A stretch of 64,000 nt of DNA, from NCBI GenBank assembly GCA_020205615.1, contig CM035160.1:146425991-146489990 (forward strand), given 5' to 3'. A model generated the notes under the pieces. That model had not been told where the DNA came from and ran no database searches. It saw only the letters and a list, made by a program, of their open reading frames with translations. Position numbers and translations under genes: made by a program. This document shows positions 59,352-64,000 of this stretch, piece after piece; the first letter of the stretch is position 1; the number at the start of each line of letters is the position of its first letter. Origin of the DNA: Panax quinquefolius (taxonomy: Eukaryota > Streptophyta > Magnoliopsida > Apiales > Araliaceae).

Positions 59352-61163
59352 CACTCATCTTGAGTCGCCAAATATATGGTACAAAATTCAAATACAACTT
59401 AATTATATAACAGTCGTCTAAAATACGACAAAACATATGCTGTGAGTTTTAATACAAATATTGTCATCTAGACAATATCCACACTCAATTGAGTCCTCAT
59501 TACATTTATTATCACACTATTTGGATGTAATAGTGAGGACTACTAATGCTATTATCCGGACCGGTCACTCCGCTCCCGACTAGTCCTCGCTACGCCTCAT
59601 TTCCTCAAGAGAACAATGAAAGTAAAAGGGTGAGCTCAACTAGCCCAGTAAAAAATATTATGACTAAGATAATACATAATAAATTATCGTTAGCCTTCAA
59701 CAGTGTTAATCTGATACAATATAACAAACATCAAGTTTAACTTCAACGGAACAAGCAATCCATTAAAAGAGTCAAGTAGAGAATAAAATCTACTATCTTT
59801 TATGATTTAAATGGTTTTTCATCACTTTTATCGCTGAGACTCAACTTAATAAATAATTCACATCATCTCTGCACTACGGCCAAGGATATTCATTAGTATC
59901 ACAACCATAAATTATCCATGCACTACGGGCCAAGGATATTCATGTATTCATTAATGGTCATGATCATGCCAACAACTGTCCATCAATGCACTACGGGTCA
60001 ATGAGGACTTTTATCACAACATTTGTAACATTACGGTCATGATTATACCGAATAATCTCTGGTCATAATCATACCAAGTTCATCTATGCACTACAGGCCA
60101 CAGATAACTTTCAACATAATATAAACATGAGGATGATGACAATGATATAAGAATTCAATAAAACAAGTTCAAGAATTAATTTATCCAAGAACTAATAACG
60201 TCCAAATTGTCAACCTGATACTTCTTTGTAGAGTAAAGTTCAAGAATGCTCGTAAGAATATTTCCATGAAAAGATATCTTTGGATGAAGCGCAAAATATC
60301 AAGGATATTCCACTAATTTCATGGAGTATAGAAGTCAAAACTTTAACCAACCGAGTATAATAAAGAATGGAATAACAAAAGAAATCACCAAGCATGTCGA
60401 TAAACCGCATGCATAACGAGTTATTCCAATGTAATAATAAATAACGGAATCAGTCAATGCGTAACGCATGCATGTGAGATATTCCAATGAATAATAAATA
60501 ATCGGAACCAGTCAAAGAACTTCGCACCGAAGCGTGATGTTCCAATGAGTATAATAAATAACGGAACCAGTCATGCGTAAACGCACGCATGTGGATGTTC
60601 CAATAGAATAATAAATATGGAATAATAGAAGAATTTCACCATGTATGCGGATTTTGATATTAAAAGTTATTCCAACATAATAATAAAGAATGGAGTAATG
60701 TAAGAATTTCACCAAGTATAGGGTAGACCAGATACAAAATATATTCCAATGTAATAAAAAAATGGAATAATGTAAGTTCTCTTCATGAATACAAAAGAAA
60801 TAATACCCTTTACCTTAGAAAAACTAGATATAGGAGTAGTGAAGTAGTAGAATACTTTTCTTCTTTCTCTATATAGTTTTTCTATCTAGAGTTTCAATGA
60901 ATTAAGTAAGAAATAATGAAGGAATGAGCTTCTATTTATAGAAGAATGGACCCAATAGTAACTTCAATTCTAATCTAGTCCCGATTGATTTACTTTTAAA
61001 CAGACGGTCAAAATTGGTTTACTATAAAATATTCTAATAAAACAAAATCTTTTAAATAAAATATAATATATTCTATTTATAATCTAATAAAACGAATAAC
61101 TTTATAAAAGTATTCTGTTTTTATAAAAAGATTTTATTATGCAAATACTATGCAGGCACTATG
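59352..61163 (-). repeat. Right visible part of LTR E
   Basis: Collinear with J and H: CACTCATCTTGAGTCGCC..., CTACTATCTTTTATGATTTA, a TGGAATAA array (60350-60750), TATA box (60932-60941, minus). It ends at 61163 where F enters (CTATG at 61159-61163 would be its left target duplication). Confidence 0.75.
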
Positions 61164-64000
61164 TGTGACGCCCCCAAAATAGGTATACATCACCCATTCT
61201 GAGTTGTCAATACATGGTACAGAAACAACTACAACTTTATTATTACAACAGTAAAACTGTGAGTTTGAATACAAATATTATCTTCTAGACAATATCTATA
61301 CTCAAATAAATCCTCATCACATTTATTGATACATTATTTTACAAAAATGGTGAGGACTACTAAACAACTCTTTCTAAAACCTTCATTCCATACCCCGACT
61401 CGTACTCGCTATATTCTCGCCTCCTGAGAAGAAAAATGGAACAAAAAGGAAAAAGGGTGAGCTCAACTAGCTCAGTAAAGAATATTATGACTAAGATAAT
61501 ATAAAACAAATTATCGTTAGTCTTCAACAGGAAAAAATCTAATAGAATACAATAGACAACAAATTTTAAATCAATATTCGCAATGAAATAATAATTCATT
61601 AGAAGAGTTAAGTAGAGAATGCAAACTACTATCTTCTATGTATGAATTTAAAAGTTCATCGCTCATCTTTTATCCCCAGAACATCAATCAATATACATCC
61701 GAATCAAATATTCATCTTTGCACTACAAAGCCAAAGATATTCATCACCGGGTCATGTTCATCTAAACACTGCTCATCTTTGACTACGAGCCAAAGATATT
61801 CTTCAGAAATCATTCATCTTTGCACTAAAAGCCAAAGATATTCCATAATATCATCATTTAAGATTGAAGATTATGAAAATATTTTTAAAGAAACGAATCC
61901 AAAGGAAACAAAATGACAAGGATTAAGGATTAAGGATTCAGATTTTGTTTTATCCACGTCCAAAAATACCTCAAAAATAATCACAGTGGTGTAAAATTCA
62001 AGAATGATCAAAACATGGATACAATCAAAGCTAGTATCCATAGTAGATATTTTGGACAAAAAGAAGAAATTTTCATTTTTCGATGAATAGTGCCGTATTC
62101 GTGAATAGTACCGTATACGTGAATAGTGCCGTATACGTGAATAGTAACTCCTACACCAAAAGTTCCAAATTTGATAAAAACTTCAGATCAATATTTCAAC
62201 ATAATGATATTGAAGAAATAATATCATTACGAAAAAAAAATATCCCCTTACCTCGAAAGATCAAGACTTCTAAATTGAAACACCTTTGATATAAAGCTAT
62301 GATTTGACTTGCACCAGATAGAAATACTCAAAGTATACTCAAAATACTCACAAGAATACGCCGATAATATAGAGAGAGAAAACTTCAGCTTTAAGTGTGA
62401 TTTTCAATTCTAACCTAAGACCCTATTTATAGAAAATGCTAGAACACCAAAGCGTAAAATTTAATAAAATATTAATATATATATTAAAATTTCTACGCCA
62501 ACCTTCTTAGATCTGATCTCAGCTCATTTTGCACATGTTGTAGCCCACAAAACAAACAAAAACGTTTTTTATTATTTAAAATATTTTAAACTTCCAAAAT
62601 CAATTATTTTGAGCTTTAGAACTTCAATAATTCATAATAAATAGCCCTTCTATCGTAAAATTCAATCTCATGAGTTTTTATAGAAAATTCAATTCTCTAC
62701 AACTTTACGTAAGAAAGTTTTTCCAAATTTCAAATACAAATTGACCAAATCCACAAACGGCGATTTTACAAAGCTATAATCAAATTTCAAATAATAAATG
62801 GGGTCCAATTTACATGTTTAACATGTTTTAAACATTTATTGCAACAAAAATACTCATCCTCCTCAGATACTCATATATCCCACATTCGTTGTAAAAAATA
62901 TCACCATTATTATATTATTAAAATATAATAATATATTTATTTTATCGTAAAAAGATAAAATTTCAATTTTTCAACAATTGTCACAATAAAAAATTTTCTC
63001 CATCTATATCCACATAAAATCAATATTTTTCTCATCATATGAATCAATAATTAATTATTCACAAATAATATTACGTAATCACAATATTAACAACCGTGTA
63101 GCTCCTCAGAGCAGGGGCTTTCCAATAAGAATTTCTCCTCATCAAGCCAAGCAATTAGGTGACCAAACCTCTCCTTGTATGTAACTTTCTAGACATTGCC
63201 AATAATGTTATCTAATAATATTATTCAGATAATATGAATTATTGCTTCGATAATGAAAAATACTTTGTAAATGACAATTATCAAACAACAAAGAATATAA
63301 AATATCAACGCAACAATTATTAATAAAATATCGAATAAAGAATTATCAGAACCATTATCGAGTAGTGCCTTCACGTAAGAATCAATAATCGGTGCAATAC
63401 CGCAAAGCTACCGTGTTTTAACCAATTTAGTATTTTAACAAGATTAATCTGTAATAACTACACCGCTTATTTTTAACCAACTTATATTCATCGCTTTCTT
63501 CATCCAATCGCTTTCACATGGGGCCCACACACGGTCATACTCATTGCATTTAATATTCCCCGACAAAGATTTAATATTCCACGACCAAACGAATATTCCC
63601 CACAACAATGAATATTTTATAACCACTTGCTTATTTTGAAATATTTATGATTTTACCCATAACTATCCACATTAATCAAATCAACCCTTACTATTTCAAA
63701 ATAATAAATAGAGAAAATTAAATTTCATTAATAATAAGTTGGGGTCTTACAACCTCCCTCCTTATAAAATTTCGTCCCTAAATCGACGACGCACTCGATG
63801 TTTTCAAAAGGTGAGGATACCTCGCTTTCATTTCCGCTTCCAATTCCTGTGTCATTTCTCTATAAAGATGATTCCTCCACAAAACTTTAACTTGTGGTAT
63901 GACCTTTTAGCCAGTAGGACATGCTCCTTCCTATCCAAGATCTTGACAGTACCTCCTCATACGCTAAGTCTTCTATATTTTGTCCTGCTTCTAACTCTAT
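61164..64000 (-). mobile_element. Element F: chromovirus 3' LTR and integrase end, runs off the window
   Basis: 3' LTR at 61164-63751 (TGTGACGCCCCC...GGGTCTTACA), TATA box 62423-62432 (minus), GTGAATAGT array 62085-62145. Polypurine tract at 63752-63764. The rest, 63765-64000, is the chromodomain-like tail of integrase on the minus strand, matching 33905-34140 of B and 55620-55870 of C, in broken frames. Because the internal region follows, F is a full or truncated element rather than a solo LTR. Confidence 0.85.

Larger units (their letters stand above)
27537..61163 (-). mobile_element. LTR E (outermost host), split by D and by F
   Basis: Minus-oriented LTR of the A/H family. The left end TGTGATGCCTCC starts at 27537 (others read TGTGACGCCCCC). 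It continues at 59352-61163 after element D (TACAT duplicated at 27559-27563 and 59347-59351), and is cut again at 61164 by F. TATA box at 60932-60941 (minus). The far end is outside the window, so solo LTR versus full element cannot be decided. The piece 59352-61163 is LTR-derived, with a TGGAATAA array at about 60350-60750, and has no gene. Confidence 0.75.

Noticed and set aside
59347..59360. A separate LTR end at the right border of D
   Set aside because: TACAT at 59347-59351 pairs with 27559-27563, and the sequence beyond continues LTR E, so no extra element is needed.
1..64000. A new defence-like or biosynthetic gene cluster
   Set aside because: The four genes are unrelated in function and the rest is transposon-derived; nothing supports a co-regulated system.

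Overview
The window is nuclear DNA of a flowering plant, probably a eudicot. The evidence is AT-rich sequence, GT-AG introns, plant gene families (a PCS1-type aspartic protease, an AVT1-type vacuolar amino-acid transporter, a chloroplast zinc-finger protein, an RDUF-type RING-H2 ligase), MITEs, and large Ty3/gypsy chromoviruses primed by initiator tRNA-Met. The species cannot be named from the sequence.

Layout. (1) 1-8595 is a minus-strand LTR (H) broken by three more LTRs of related families: I (cut by the window edge), G (solo, TSD TTTTA) and J (solo, TSD ATTTC). (2) 8596-27536 is a gene island of about 19 kb with four genes, all on the minus strand: PCS1-like protease (11679-12977), AVT1-like transporter (16347-19732, 11 exons), small thylakoid-type CxxCxGxG protein (23191-23698, 2 exons) and RING-H2 E3 ligase (25163-26203). 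Small MITE-like elements, a SINE candidate and a promoter-like ACGT repeat block lie between them. (3) 27537 to the right edge is a nest of LTR elements. E (minus LTR) holds D (plus solo LTR, TSD TACAT), which holds C (plus, full element, TSD AATAT), which holds B (minus, full element, TSD ACTAT), which holds A (plus, defective full element, TSD TAAAC). A sixth element, F (minus), sits in the right part of E and runs off the window.

The large elements fit the Tekay/Del type of chromovirus: LTRs of 2.4-3.2 kb, tRNA-iMet-like primer site, gag with zinc knuckles, protease-RT-RNase H-integrase order, GPF/Y module and a C-terminal chromodomain-like stretch. No copy has an open gag-pol frame. Where two copies can be aligned, the differences cluster at CAG/CTG/CCG/CGG sites while long flanks are identical. 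This suggests that much of the apparent damage is a methylation-linked sequencing or assembly artefact (or CHG deamination) rather than age.

The four genes do not form a pathway. The most notable points are the five-level nest with matching 5-bp duplications, the CNG-focused copy variation, a 4-bp-unit frameshift in the transporter gene, the defective element A, and the extra leader plus LTR stub at the end of C.
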